Program-made: the position numbers and the translations under genes
The notes under the pieces: model-generated
Told to the model about the DNA's origin: nothing
Databases searched by the model: none
The model's input: the letters and a program-made list of their open reading frames with translations, nothing else
In this document: positions 1 through 13,300 of the stretch, piece after piece
Layout: every line of letters starts with the position of its first letter
How positions within the stretch are numbered: position 1 is the stretch's first letter
Assembly: GCA_930367205.1 (NCBI GenBank)
Contig: OV884011.1
Span: 36,593,754-36,657,753 of the forward strand
DNA: 64,000 nucleotides
From: Acanthosoma haemorrhoidale
Lineage: Eukaryota; Arthropoda; Insecta; Hemiptera; Acanthosomatidae
Direction of reading: 5' to 3'

Positions 1-140
1 ATAACAATTGACAAACACAGTAAATACTGCCAGAAACCCCTATTTAATCTAGGACCCACAGTAATCACTTCTGTCATGGCCTTCCCAATCCTTAATTAAT
101 TCTAGAAACCATGCAATTTATACTTTATTTATTTATACAA

Positions 141-1730
141 TTTTCTAATTAGAAAAATGTTATCTATATATAATACCTTAATAACGATTTCCATTAAATT
201 TTACCTTCTTATCAAACCATATTTTAAATAGTAAGTTCGATTCCTGGTATCATCGAATGCTCTGCAAACTCAATATATGATGATGTTTCTTCATTTTAGT
301 AATAATTAGTACCTAATTAAATATCACTACATTTCATCCAGGTAGTTAATGATTAGAACATTAAAAATTCAGTAGTTTTCAACATTTTTAATTACTAAAT
401 TTAACAAAAATTCACATACACACTATTAATTCTAGAAACCATACAATTTTTACTTCAGTAAAACAGATTACCTTTTAACAATATTTATACAATTTTCTAA
501 TCAGAAAAATGTTATCTATTATTATGATATTTATTATATCTTTTATATAATTTATTTATATTTACTTTATATTTGCTTTATCTTTAAGGTTCTGTTAATA
601 AAAATAGGATAGTTCTGGCAAAAGGAATAATGGTTTATTTACACAAATTAATTTAAAAATTGATATACAAATAAATACGTATGTAATAAAATAACATTGT
701 TAAAACTAAATTTAAAATTACCTTAATTACTACATAACGTGATACTTGCCAGTGTTTCTTTGTGTTGCTTTCTTCGGTGGTTTTCTTCTTTGTTATATTC
801 GGATTAGCGTCTTGTTCTTGATGCGTGGCGGGTGAAAGTCTGGGGCCGGTCTTCTCTGATGCACCACGAGGCAGTAACCATGCCTTAGCGTGGGTTGCTA
901 CCTGGGCTGGTGTCCCTCCTGGTGCTTCCTCGTTCTCTGCCGGTTCAAAGATGAATGAGCTCGAGTCCGTGGCGATCCCAGTCTTTATACCTATCCGCTG
1001 CCTTATTGATCTTTCAACTGGTTATTCAATGCCAGTTGTGTCGGATATTATTACTTTTCTTGTTTGGAGTTCAATAAAATAAAATATTTATATTTAATTA
1101 CTGATATTATTTATACTATAAATATGAATGGTAGATACAACGCAACAAATTGTGTTTAAACATTCATGAATCGTGATCCTCCGTTCATTTATGCCTGCTA
1201 GTTTTGAGTTTATATTAAAAACACCATAAAAAATCATAACATTAAAATATCACAACACTATATATAATACCTTAATAACGATTTCCATTAAATTTTACCT
1301 TCTTTTTAAACCATATTGTAAATAGTAAGTTCGATTCCTGGTTAGATCTCTATGTCATTGAATGTTCTGCAAACTCAATATATGATGATGTTTTTTCATT
1401 TTAGTAATAATTAGTACCTAATTAAATATAACTACATTTCATCCAGGTAGTTAATGATTAAAATATTCAAAATTCAGTAGTTTTCAACATTTTTAATTAC
1501 TAAATTTAACAAAAATTCACATACATACTATTTATTCTAGAAACTATACAATTTATACTTCAGTAAAACAGATTACCTTTTAACAAAATATTTATACAAT
1601 TTTCTAATTAGAAAAATGTTATCTATATATAATACCTTAATAACGATTTCCATTAAATTTTACCTTTTTATCAAACCATATTTTAAATAGTAAGTTCGAT
1701 TCCTGGGTATCATCGAATGTTCTGCTATAA
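141..1730 (+). repeat. Directly repeated AT-rich segment, about three copies
   Basis: A block of roughly 370 bases beginning near 141 and running to about 520 recurs at about 1256-1622, and its first part recurs again at about 1593-1730. The copies share long stretches with few differences, for example the run after TTCTAATTAGAAAAATG and the run around AAGTTCGATTCCTGG. No open frame is present in the repeat itself. The spacer between the first two copies contains the GC-richer patch described separately. The segment lies in DNA upstream of the fs(1)h exons, presumably in an intron. Family unknown. Confidence 0.75.
653..1082. other. GC-richer patch with open frames on both strands, unidentified
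   Basis: Within very AT-rich DNA, 780-1010 is clearly richer in G and C. The minus strand is open from about 1021 down to the stop at 653-655 (about 122 codons) with a Ser/Glu/Pro/Ala-rich start and a Lys/Thr-rich end, but it has no early ATG. The plus strand is open for 85 codons from an alternative start at 825. Neither translation resembles a family I know. The minus frame could be an exon or a transposon remnant; the plus frame is probably its shadow. No splice partner was found. Confidence 0.25.
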
Positions 1731-2095
1731 TAAAAAAACTATAATTCTGCCAATATGGGGTGAGTTATGGTTTTATTTATACCTATGGGTAAATTCCGAG
1801 GATATTATGAAATATAAAGAAGTTCTTGTTAAGAAGGATATACGTAGAAATAAAAGGAAATATGATATATGAGCATCCCCCATGTGAAATATGTTTAACC
1901 ATCCGCAAACTGTCAACACCTCTCTTTCTCAAGCAGTTGTATGAACAACTGACTACATTTTCTTTCAAGCATCTCTAAACAACTGAACTACTGGCATCTC
2001 ACCCAGCTGTTCCATTCACTAGTTTGAAATTTAATTTTTTATAATTTTTTTTTTCTTCTAAATTACTCCTCAAAAAATAACATTACAATAGTTAG

Positions 2096-3305
2096 ATGCT
2101 GGCTGCCAGCTTACTTATGTTACTTTTTTTTGTTTTCTTTTGTATTAATTTAATAGTTTTTATGTTTTTTTGCCCTTATTGGTGGATCCATAAAAGCAGG
2201 AGTTCCTCAGGTAGTGTTCTGGGTCTTATCCTCTATAACCTATACATTGATAAAATGATATCCCCTCTACCCCCATTACCTTCTTGGCAACTGCACTTTG
2301 CAAATGACATTGCAGTCCTGCCATCCTACCCAGACCCTGATATAGCATTTCATAACCTTTAAAAACACCTTGATGAGATCGAGTATTGGTGGAACCAATG
2401 ACGGATCAAAGAAAATGAAGCAAAATATTCTCACATTACTTTCATTCTCTGCCGCGCAAGTCCTGTTCACTAGGTTTTTAAAATTCTATTTCTCTTCCTG
2501 TATCTCAGACAGTACGGTATTTAGGCTTTCATCTCGACTAAAGGCTGGCATGGAACCCACACACAAGGCTAAAAAGACAATAACTAAACTGACGCTTAAG
2601 ACAACAGTACAGTCTTCTTTGAAGGACATCCCATCTCTCAATAGAAAATAAATTACTAATCTACTAAGTAATACTAGCAAATCTGGACATACGGGATAGA
2701 GCTATGGAGTACAGCAAAAAACATAAAGCATATCCAATCCTTTTAATCAAAAGTCCTGAGAACAATAGTTAATGCCCCTTATTATGTCAGCAACAAAACC
2801 CTTCATAATGATCTTAATATACCCTACATTCTTAAACTCATCCCTTCCATTTCATGTAATTCCATAGTACCTATCCAACCACTCTTATCCCCTAGCACAG
2901 TCATTACAGTGCTCTACTCATCCTTATATTCCTCCTCAGAGACTAAAGTAGCAGTGGCCTCATGACCTGCTATAAATACGTGACAGTGATAGTCCTGGCA
3001 ATGGCCAGTTTCTCCATATCATGCCCTGAGCGTCTGTGGCTCGTGCTCTTGGCCAACTTCCATTGGCTATTGGCATCTGTTGTTGCGGCTGATAGAGGAG
3101 CTTGGGGGACTTCCCAAGACTCCGCTTCCTCTTTTGTATGCAAGGGAGGTTTCAACCATGTGGATTTGGGAGGTTTCTGGGCTGTTAGTAAATACTTTAG
3201 GAATGAGTGAATGAATAAAAATTGTAAATATGGTATGAATAAGAACATTTATCATAATTAATATTCTCTAATAAGGCAGATTGTAACTTTATCAAAATAA
3301 AGAAG
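2096..3305 (+). mobile_element. Jockey-like non-LTR retrotransposon, 3' half, decayed
   Basis: Translation in shifting frames gives the late part of a Jockey-type reverse transcriptase. A G-V-P-Q-x-S-V-L-G block (2197-2225) is followed by an ILYNLYID block and then by F-A-N-D-I-A-V-L, a damaged form of the catalytic F/YADD box (second Asp present, first replaced by Asn). Next come the W-W-x-x-W-R-I-K thumb motif and a C-terminal region with stops (2520-2990). The 3' tail (2990-3305) recurs at 58734-59228 and inverted at 56574-56790, typical of 5'-truncated LINE copies. The coding frame is broken several times, so this copy is dead. Confidence 0.8.
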
Positions 3306-3736
3306 TTTTGGTGAATCCATTTATGACTATTTACTAAATGCAGGTTCTTTCTTAATTTCACAATTTTTATTATCTCCTATAGAGGTTCATACTATATTTT
3401 ACATTGTCATTCTGTTTATTTTTTGTTACGTTGTAATAGTTCTTTTTTTGCCATATATGAATTTCTGTCATTTGATCATTATTGTTATTCATGCAGTACT
3501 TGGTCTCGGAATACATTTTTAATCTATTCTATTCTAAATAGAGTTATAGAAATCCCGTAAGGACCCCAGACAGCTTTTTTAATGAATAAACCATGGTCAT
3601 AAATTCATTGTTATGTTTTCCACTCCAAGCAATACTGATGATAAATGTCCTCCAGTGAGGAAAAAATTTGTTTTGAGAAATTTTTACATTTGAAAAGAGC
3701 ATGTGGTTGTCAGTGACTCCACCTGGTATTCCGAGA

Positions 3737-4740
3737 GTTAATGATATATGTCTAGAAAGCTTCACTTCTTAGTGTTTGATTGTTGTCTAGTCTGGTATGG
3801 CTAGTTCTATTGGGATATGACTCATTTGCCAGCATAGTGACAAGATTACATTTTATTCATATATATTTTTTTGTTGGTTATAGGATCTTTTCTCGAATTT
3901 ATTTAAAGATCTTGAACACTGGTAAACACCTGGCACTAGAGCGTTAATGATATATGTCTAGAAAGCTTCACTTCTTAGTGTTTGATTGTTGTCTAGTCTG
4001 GTATGGCTAGTTCTATTGGGATATGACTCATTTGCCAGCATAGTGACAAGATTACATTTTATTCATATATATTTTTTTGTTGGTTATAGGATCTTTTCTC
4101 GAATTTATTTAAAGGTCTTGAACACTGGTACACACCTGGCACTCGAGCGTTAATGATATATGTCTAGAAAGCTTCACTTCTTAGTGTTTGATTGTTGTCT
4201 AGTCTGGTATGGCTAGTTCTATTGGGATATGACTCATTTGCCAGCATAGTGACAAGATTACATTTTATTCATATATATTTTTTTGTTGGTTATAGGATCT
4301 TTTCTCGAATTTATTTAAAGGTCTTGAACACTGGTACACACCTGGCACTCGAGCGTTAATGATATATGTCTAGAAAGCTTCACTTCTTAGTGTTTGATTG
4401 TTGTCTAGTCTGGTATGGCTAGTTCTATTGGGATATGACTCATTTGCCAGCATAGTGACAAGATTACATTTTATTCATATATATTTTTTTGTTGGTTATA
4501 GGATCTTTTCTCGAATTTATTTAAAGGTCTTGAACACTGGTACACACCTGGCACTCGAGCGTTAATGATATATGTCTAGAAAGCTTCACTTCTTAGTGTT
4601 TGATTGTTGTCTAGTCTGGTATGGCTAGTTCTATAGGGATATGACTCATTTGCCAACATAGTGACAAGATTACATTTTATTCATTTATTTTTTTTTGTTA
4701 CTTATAGGATCTTTTCCCGAATTTTTTTAACGGTATTGAA
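3737..4740 (+). repeat. 206-bp tandem repeat, about 4.9 copies
   Basis: Units start at 3737, 3943, 4149, 4355 and 4561, an exact 206-bp period. The middle units are almost identical; the last decays after about 4680. Each unit contains the string GTTAATGATATATGTCTAG near its start and GGCACTCGAGC near its end. No coding potential is seen. The near-identity suggests recent expansion by unequal exchange or replication slippage. Confidence 0.95.
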
Positions 4741-5429
4741 CAGCTCAGCAAACGGAAATCAACAAAGGTTTTTTTTTTGTTTTTATTTTATTCTTTTTAT
4801 TTAAGTTGTCATATGAGAGATTTTCAGACAGAGTAGGTAACTACAGGTACATGCTGCTATTTTTGATAAAAACTTACAATTGTTAAAAATATGTTTGTTT
4901 AATATGCAAGTATTTGTTATTAACTAGTACCAAATCAGAGCCTAAATCCATTTATAATCCTGTTGTAATGTTATAGTTGATTATCAACTTCATTAAAATA
5001 TATTGAGATATTTGACTAGATTGTTTAATAGAACATTTTGTAAATGTCTTTCACCAGACCCTTTTTTTTCTAGTCTCTTGTTCTTCTAGTCTATAAAAAA
5101 TTACATTTAAGATGATACTTGTTCCCTCTCTGATCTGTATAAAATCACCTCATTCTTCATCAGATTCCCATATGAGGTATGTATTTATTTACATCAATAG
5201 CTAGTTGTCCAAATGATAACGAACAGAGAACAAGTTTATTGAGTATTATACTTGTGACCAGTTGAATCCTTTCATACAGCCTTAGCTGGTAATAAGCACT
5301 TTGTCTTGCTAACAAGTATAGTGTTATGGCGGGTTTGTTCTTGTGTCTTTTAATGCCTGGTCTCCAAGAGGCCACGGTCAAAGGTTTGGGGAGGACTCAT
5401 GTAAGAAGTTTCTGGGTATGGACTCCTTC
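4741..5429. other. No feature seen
   Basis: AT-rich DNA with poly-T tracts. The short open frames here have no recognisable content. Confidence 0.5.
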
Positions 5430-6960
5430 AATTTGGCATTCACCTTTCTGAGCTCCAATATCAAGGTTAGTTAATTGTAATCTGTCATGCTTGCTGGCTG
5501 GTACTCTCACACCTTCGTGCAGAGGGCCGCACTGCCATGTCTTGGATAAAGAAAGTAAAGAGGTATTGGAATACATTGGAGACTGTGAGACGAGGTTGGT
5601 CATTCGCCCCTCTGACTCCAGTGTCCGCCCCAGCCTTGGTAAAAACTGGCTGGTAGTGTGCCAACATTCTCTTCTTAAAAAAGTTACTGTACTAATCATC
5701 TCCAGGTGGTCTTGGTTAGGGTGTTAGAGATGAGCGTAAGAAATGTCCTGTGACACTCAAAGCGTTCTTTCACCCTTCCAGAGCACTGTTGTGTTGTTGG
5801 AGGTATGTGAAACACATTGGACACTGTGAGACAAGGTTGGTCATTCGCCCCTCTGACTCCAGTGTCCGCCCCAGCCTCAGTAAAAACAGGCTGGTAGTGT
5901 GGTAACATCCTCTTTTTCAAAAAGTTACAGTACTTGTCATCTCCAGATGGTCTTGGTTAGGGTGTTAGAGATGACCGTAAGAATAGTCCTGACACTCGAA
6001 AGCGGTCTTTCACCCTTCTAGCACTGTTGGGTGTTAGATAAGTAAAGAGGTATGTGGAACACATTGGACACTGTGAGACAAGGTTGGTCATGCGCCCCTC
6101 TGACTCCAGTGTCCGCCCCAGCCTGGGTAAAATCAGGCTGGTAGTGTGCGAAGATCCTCGTTAAGAGTGTGCTGTGACAGACTACTCTACTTTATAGGGG
6201 CATTCACCCTTCCGGGACCCACTATTGAGACAGCTAGTTAATTGTAATCTTAGTCATACTCGCTGGCAGGCTCTCTCACAACTGGAGGGTGGCAATGTCA
6301 TGCGTTGTATGATAAAAAAGGTATGTGGAGCACAGTGGACGCCATGAGTCGAGGTAGGTCTTGCACCCCTCTGACTTAAGTGTTAAACCCAGTCTGGGTT
6401 ACAGTGTTGTAACATCCTCTTTTTCAAAAAGTTACAGAACTAGTCATCATCTCCAGGTGGTCTTGGTTAGGGTGTTAAAGATGACCGTAAGAAGCGTCCT
6501 GTAACACTCAAAGCGGTCTTTCACCCTTCCAGCACTGTCAGGTGTTAGATGAGTAAAGAGGTATGTGGAACACATTGGACACTGTGAGACAAAGTTGGTC
6601 ATGCGCCCCTCTGACTCCAGTGTCCGCCCCAGCCTGGGTAAAATCAGGCTGGTAGTGTGCGAAGATCCTCGTAAAGAGTGTGTTGTGACAGACTACTCTA
6701 CTTTATAGGGGCATTCTCCCTTCCGGGACCCACTATTGAGACGGCTAGTTAATTGTAATCTTAGTCATACTCGCTGGCAGGCTCTCTCACAACTGGAGGG
6801 TGGCACTGTCATGCGTTGGATGATGAAATAAGTATATGAAGCACATTGGACTCTGTGAGACGAGGTTGGTCATGCGCCCCTCTGACTCCAGTGTCCGCCC
6901 CAGCCTGGGTTAAATCAGGCTGGTAGTGTGCTAACATCCTCGCAAATTATTTGCTGCTTA
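5430..6960 (+). repeat. Degenerate ~250-bp satellite-like tandem array with 511-bp dimer structure
   Basis: The landmark ACATTGGA, or a one-to-two-base variant, followed by CTGTGAGAC occurs near 5573, 5814, 6061, 6332, 6572 and 6843. Spacings alternate (241, 247, 271, 240, 271), so the later part is a repeat of a 511-bp dimer: 6061-6571 is copied at 6572-6960. Each unit carries a GC-rich core around TGTCCGCCCCAGCCT followed by an imperfect palindrome (CAGCCTGGG ... CAGGCTGG). Several frames stay open across units only because the repeat keeps phase; I do not call a gene. Confidence 0.85.
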
Positions 6961-7396
6961 CTTTATAGTGGCTTGACTTCTTCAAAGAGGTCTTCTAAAT
7001 GTATTCATATTTAATTTCTTATCTTATAAATATCTTATCTTATATTTTATAAATACAGTCCAATATTGCTAATCCGAACTAATTGTAGTCAGAGGGTGTT
7101 CTTATTATAGAAGTTAGTGAAAAATAAAACATTATAAGAAATAATTAATAGTCATACTTTTTATTGTATGAAATATGAAATGTGTGTAAAATGGATATTT
7201 TAAATAAGTCCAAATGTATATTAAAATATTTGCACAGAAAGTCTGGATATTTAAAAGTTACAAATTACTGAAGTGTCCGGATTACCGAGATTGGGCTGTG
7301 TTTTTCAGTAGTGTAAAGTAGTGTTTTTCAGTAGTTTTTGCATTACTGCATTGATTCGTTCAGTTTTTTTTACCTATTTCACCTTTGCGATTTCAG

Positions 7397-10300
7397 GCTG
7401 CCGAACATAATGTGAAGAATGCCAGTTCATGGTCATCACTGGCTCAGTCGCCCACCCCTGCACTTGTGCAAGCACCACCCACAGCAGCAGCACTTAAGAC
7501 TGCAATGGCCGACAGCTTCCAGGCATTCAAGAAGCAGGCTAAAGAAAATGCTAAGAAGGTAATATTTCTTACAAATTTATTGAAAGATTTTTGGTTGCTC
7601 TTTAATGTTATAGTGTTATATTGTATGTCAATTTGGTAGTAATTAGTTCTCTTCATACTTTCAATACCAAAATAGCGTGTATTTGATGAAGCCAAAAAAA
7701 ATAAGCTCTACTTACAGGTGTGGCAGTCATTTTTCGAGCGGCCCAGGTCTGCCAGGCTGTATATTCTACAAGTTTACTATTAACTACAGATAATTCATAA
7801 GGCAGACATTTTGGTACTTAAAACTGATTTTAAATTTTTTGATCATGGGGTGATTGCTTACTTTTTCTCAAAATACATAAAATGTATAAAGCTCAGCCCT
7901 AACAAAAATTGGTGAAGAAATTTGGTTGCTATATTTAGATTTCACAGATTTGCCTCAACCCACCAACACATCCTATGATACAGCAGGTATCCAAAACATT
8001 TCCATTTTGGTCAATAGTTGCTTAGCTGACGACACTTCACTGAAACTGAGAATCTAAAGAGTGGCGGATAGCCGAGTTTCCATCATATATATTTATATAT
8101 TATAACTATCTTGTATAGATACTGATCTGAATTTATGTCAGGATTTGCTCCAGTTCAAAAAGGGTCCTGTTTTGTTCATGAACTTCCAGATAAATGCCAT
8201 TGCCTGAAGTTTGTTATACCTGGTCTTACCATTCAATTATTGCGCTATTTACCAAAATGTAAGTTTAGAGGGCCCTCACGCCAAATATGCATTGATTATC
8301 TGCAAGCTGTAAAACCTCAGATTTAAAATAGCAAGGCATGCTGCCATGTGTCTCAATCTCTCTTTTGAAGCAACTAACTTTCTTACAATGTCTTCCCGTC
8401 CACAACACAGCTTGCTTCTAACGGCTGGACCAAGGCCCTTAACGAAAAAGCAATCCCTGCCATGTTACGCTTTCCCGCTATTTTTTAAATTTTACAATCT
8501 TTTTTATAGTTTCTTTTCACTTCTTTCAAATTAATGCCTATCATCATAATAACAATCTAATCACATTTGGACGAACAGCCTAGTCAGCAATCTTGAACTA
8601 TCTGGACAAATCCAGTGTAATAATTAACAACTGAGCCGCGAACTATAAACTTCAAACCATAACCATAAACCAAAATATAGGATTAATTTCATCAATTATT
8701 CACAAATTATAGTCAATTATGACAACCGAAACCTTAAAAATAACATTAAATTTATTTATTTAATGTTGGTATTACTTATTTGTTGCTTTTTAATAACTGA
8801 AATTTCTCTTGTAGCAACGTGCACTGATCGAACAGCAAGAAATGAGAAGACATCAAAAAGAGCAAGCTGAAAGGGAAAGATTGCGGGTAGAAACCGAAAA
8901 GAGGAGGGAACGTGAAGAGGAGGAGGCTCTGGAGAAGGCCAGGTAAATATTGTATCTAACTCATCATTTGTATGTATGTGCAAGATTTGTACTCGTGTAA
9001 TTTTGTTTCTAATTAGCTCTCATCGTCCAGCTACATAACACACCTAAAAAGTATTATTTTTTCTTGGTTTGCTTGTATCAACTTAATTTAAAGTTCAATG
9101 GTCCACTCATCTACTGCATGTTTAAAAATGTTTCCCTTCATAAATGTACAGAATTCAGTAGTATTTAAACTCATCTATAAAAATAAATATTAATAAGAAA
9201 AGGATTTCAAACTCTTTTACTATGACTGGTAGATTAGAAAACTTCCCGTTTTTGATCAGTCCTTAAGAGCCAGCCTATCCTTGGAACTTCACATGTTGCC
9301 AACTCCTCATACTTACAGAAAATTGACATTCCCTATTTCTTCTCCCCTAGACTGTTTCTTTTTCTCATGATCTTTGTGTTACAAAAAATATGTTTTATTA
9401 AGAAAGCATGCCATATAATTTTTAATGTTATAGCTATATTTTTCATCATTATTTTATTAATAAATGAATATTTGTAATAAGAAAAATACTGCTATGCCAT
9501 GGGAAAGGCACTATAAAGAATATTTTAAGTCCCTTTGGTAATGCTTATTCTAATTTTATCTTTTTATTAAATATACTTTTATTTTATAAACTCAAATGCA
9601 AATAATTCCACCCACTTAAAAAGATTGATACTGCTTTCACCTCTACTTCCATACAGAAATGTAACATATAACATCGTTTCTTGATAATATTTTTAATTTT
9701 TTATACTTTTAAAAGCTAATTGTATTTAAAAATAAATAGAAACAACATGAATTAATAGAAAATGATATAAAACAATAACCAACAGAAAAAAATCCAATTT
9801 ATTACACTGTGAGTTCATTGTTAGCCGTGACTAAATAAGTGAGTTTGTGAGATTGGCTTGGGGTTGATATAAATGAGATTTTAATGTTGAACAAAATTAT
9901 CATCAGGACCTGATGTAGACATATATGTGTATCAAAACGTCCATAAATAAACTTACTTCTGTAAACTTACCATCTCTTTTTCATGGACCCAATTTGATCA
10001 CCCACCTACGCTTCAACTCATTTGTTTCTGTTTGTCTATCTATGGAATCTACTTTGATTTCTATTTCCTATTGATTCATACCAATTTTATTTATTCAAAT
10101 AACTGGAACTTGGTGGGAAGTATTTTAAATGACATTTTTAAACTTCATATTTGGTTTTTTTTTTGTAGGATGTCTGTTGTTTTTGGTATGTATTGTATTG
10201 ATATGTATATAGCAATCTCGATTGCTCACTGAGGTTGAATTTTCATTGTCCCTAATACTTGTAGAAGGGGTGAACTAAATCAGTACTAGATTATTTTGTT

Positions 10301-13300
10301 ATTTACTCTTCTGTAGCTCCTGATCATGAGCCTGGCCATTGCTGTCCAACTAATCAAATATTTACTCTTCTGTAGCTCCTGATCATGAGCCTGGCCATTG
10401 CTGTCCAAGTAATCAAATATTTACTCTTCTGTAGCTCCTGATCATGAGCCTGGCCATTGCTGTCCAAGTAATCAAATATTTACTCTTCTGTAGCTCCTGA
10501 TCATGAGCCTGGCCATTGCTGTCCAACTAATCAAATATTTACTCTTCTGTAGCTCCTGATCATGAGCCTGGCCATTGCTGTCCAACTAATCAAATATTTA
10601 CTCTTCTGTAGCTCCTGATCATGAGCCTGGCCATTGCTGTCCAAGTAATCAAATATTTACTCTTCTGTAGCTCCTGATCATGAGCCTGGCCATTGCTGTC
10701 CAAGTAATCAAATATTTACTCTTCTGTAGCTCCTGATCATGAGCCTGGCCATTGCTGTCCAACTAATCAAATATTTACTCTTCTGTAGCTCCTGATCATG
10801 AGCCTGGCCATTGCTGTCCAACTAATCAAATATTTACTCTTCTGTAGCTCCTGATCATGAGCCTGGCCATTGCTGTCCAACTAATCAAATATTTACTCTT
10901 CTGTAGCTCCTGATCATGAGCCTGGCCATTGCTGTCCAACTAATCAAATATTTACTCTTCTGTAGCTCCTGATCATGAGCCTGGCCATTGCTGTCCAACT
11001 AATCAAATATTTACTCTTCTGTAGCTCCTGATCATGAGCCTGGCCATTGCTGTCCAACTAATCAAATATTTACTCTTCTGTAGCTCCTGATCATGAGCCT
11101 GGCCATTGCTGTCCAACTAATCAAATATTTACTCTTCTGTAGCTCCTGATCATGAACCTGGCCATTGCTGTCCAACTAATCAAATATTTACTCTTCTGTA
11201 GCTCCTGATCATGAGCCTGGCCATTGCTGTCCAACTAATCAAATATTTACTCTTCTGTAGCTCCTGATTATGAGCCTGGCCATTGCTGTCCAACTAATCA
11301 AATATTTACTCTTCTGTAGCTCCTGATTATGAGCCTGGCCATTGCTGTCCAACTAATCAAATATTTACTCTTCTGTAGCTCCTGATCATGAGCCTGGCCA
11401 TTGCTGTCCAACTAATCAAATATTTACTCTTCTGTAGCTCCTGATCATGAGCCTGGCCATTGCTGTCCAACTAATCAAATATTTACTCTTCTGTAGCTCC
11501 TGATCATGAGCCTGGCCATTGCTGTCCAACTAATCAAATATTTACTCTTCTGTAGCTCCTGATCATGAGCCTGGCCATTGCTGTCCAAGTAATCAAATAT
11601 TTACTCTTCTGTAGCTCCTGATCATGAGCCTGGCCATTGCTGTCCAACTAATCAAATATTTACTCTTCTGTAGCTCCTGATCATGAGCCTGGCCATTGCT
11701 GTCCAACTAATCAAATATTTACTCTTCTGTAGCTCCTGATCATGAGCCTGGCCATTGCTGTCCAAGTAATCAAATATTTACTCTTCTGTAGCTCCTGATC
11801 ATGAGCCTGGCCATTGCTGTCCAAGTAATCAAATATTTACTCTTCTGTAGCTCCTGATCATGAGCCTGGCCATTGCTGTCCAAGTAATCAAATATTTACT
11901 CTTCTGTAGCTCCTGATCATGAGCCTGGCCATTGCTGTCCAACTAATCAAATATTTACTCTTCTGTAGCTCCTGATCATGAGCCTGGCCATTGCTGTCCA
12001 ACTAATCAAATATTTACTCTTCTGTAGCTCCTGATCATGAGCCTGGCCATTGCTGTCCAACTAATCAAATATTTACTCTTCTGTAGCTCCTGATCATGAG
12101 CCTGGCCATTGCTGTCCAACTAATCAAATATTTACTCTTCTGTAGCTCCTGATCATGAGCCTGGCCATTGCTGTCCAACTAATCAAATATTTACTCTTCT
12201 GTAGCTCCTGATTATGAGCCTGGCCATTGCTGTCCAACTAATCAAATATTTACTCTTCTGTAGCTCCTGATCATGAGCCTGGCCATTGCTGTCCAACTAA
12301 TCAAATATTTACTCTTCTGTAGCTCCTGATTATGAGCCTGGCCATTGCTGTCCAACTAATCAAATATTTAATCTCTGTAGCTGGTATCATACAATCTCTC
12401 AAACATTTTCAGAGGAACTATAGTCCATTTAAAACGAGACTATAGTCTATCAGATGTGATGTTATTAGAGATAGTGAGTACACTAAAAGATATTATCTAT
12501 TATCTATTGAAACTATTTTATTAAAGATCGTAAGTAAACCAATTCGATAATCTGTATAGTATACCTGTTCGAGAGGAATAGCTCAATCTTTGAGTCGATC
12601 AGGACAGTGTCTACCTTCTTTTTTTTCTAATGAACCTTATGTTTGAAGTTTGAAAATGTCATTTAGATTAATTCTTCATACAAGCTATCCACACAGTTGT
12701 TAAATTAAGGATTGATTAGAAATAGTTTTGTTGGAAATAGGAAAGCAGCGGCTTCTTCCGTAGCAGGACGAGCAGAAGAAGTGAGGAACAATAGTGCGGA
12801 AGAAGGCTCCAGCCCAGGCTCCGGAGACAAAAATGCGGAAAGAGAACGCCTTAGACAGCGGGAGCAAGAGAGACGGCGACGAGAAGCGGTCAGTATAAAC
12901 TATCAAATATTATGAAAAATAAATGGATATCATTAGCAATCGTCACTCTTATTATTATGTAGCTTTTAAGATAATTAAAAATTGAGGTAATTAAAGATTA
13001 TCCTGCCCCATTGGGGATTAACTTTATTTTCTCATCCATTCTTCAGAAGTGATTAGAAGTTATTGCATTAGAATCCTACTCTAAAGTTAAATTAATTAGT
13101 CGATACAGGGATTATATGATCTACATTGTATTTTTTTAAATAAATCTAAACAAAATCAATGTAGAAAGGAAATTTCCTAATAAGGCCCTTGCAGAAATTA
13201 TGAGTTTTTGTATATTTACTGAATAAAAGAAGTATTTGCATTCTTGTTACTTCATTATTTATTAAAGCATCTCAGTTATAGAATATCACCTTAATAACTG

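Noticed and set aside
2970..3255. Minus-strand frames of 92 and 62 codons
   Set aside because: They are antisense to the Jockey-like 3' region and recur wherever that repeat does.
5397..5920. Overlapping open frames on both strands (up to 100 codons)
   Set aside because: They fall inside the ~250-bp tandem array, repeat the same peptide in successive units and show no family motif.
10301..12380. CRISPR-like array
   Set aside because: There are no unique spacers; the full 59-bp unit repeats, and the locus is a eukaryotic intron.
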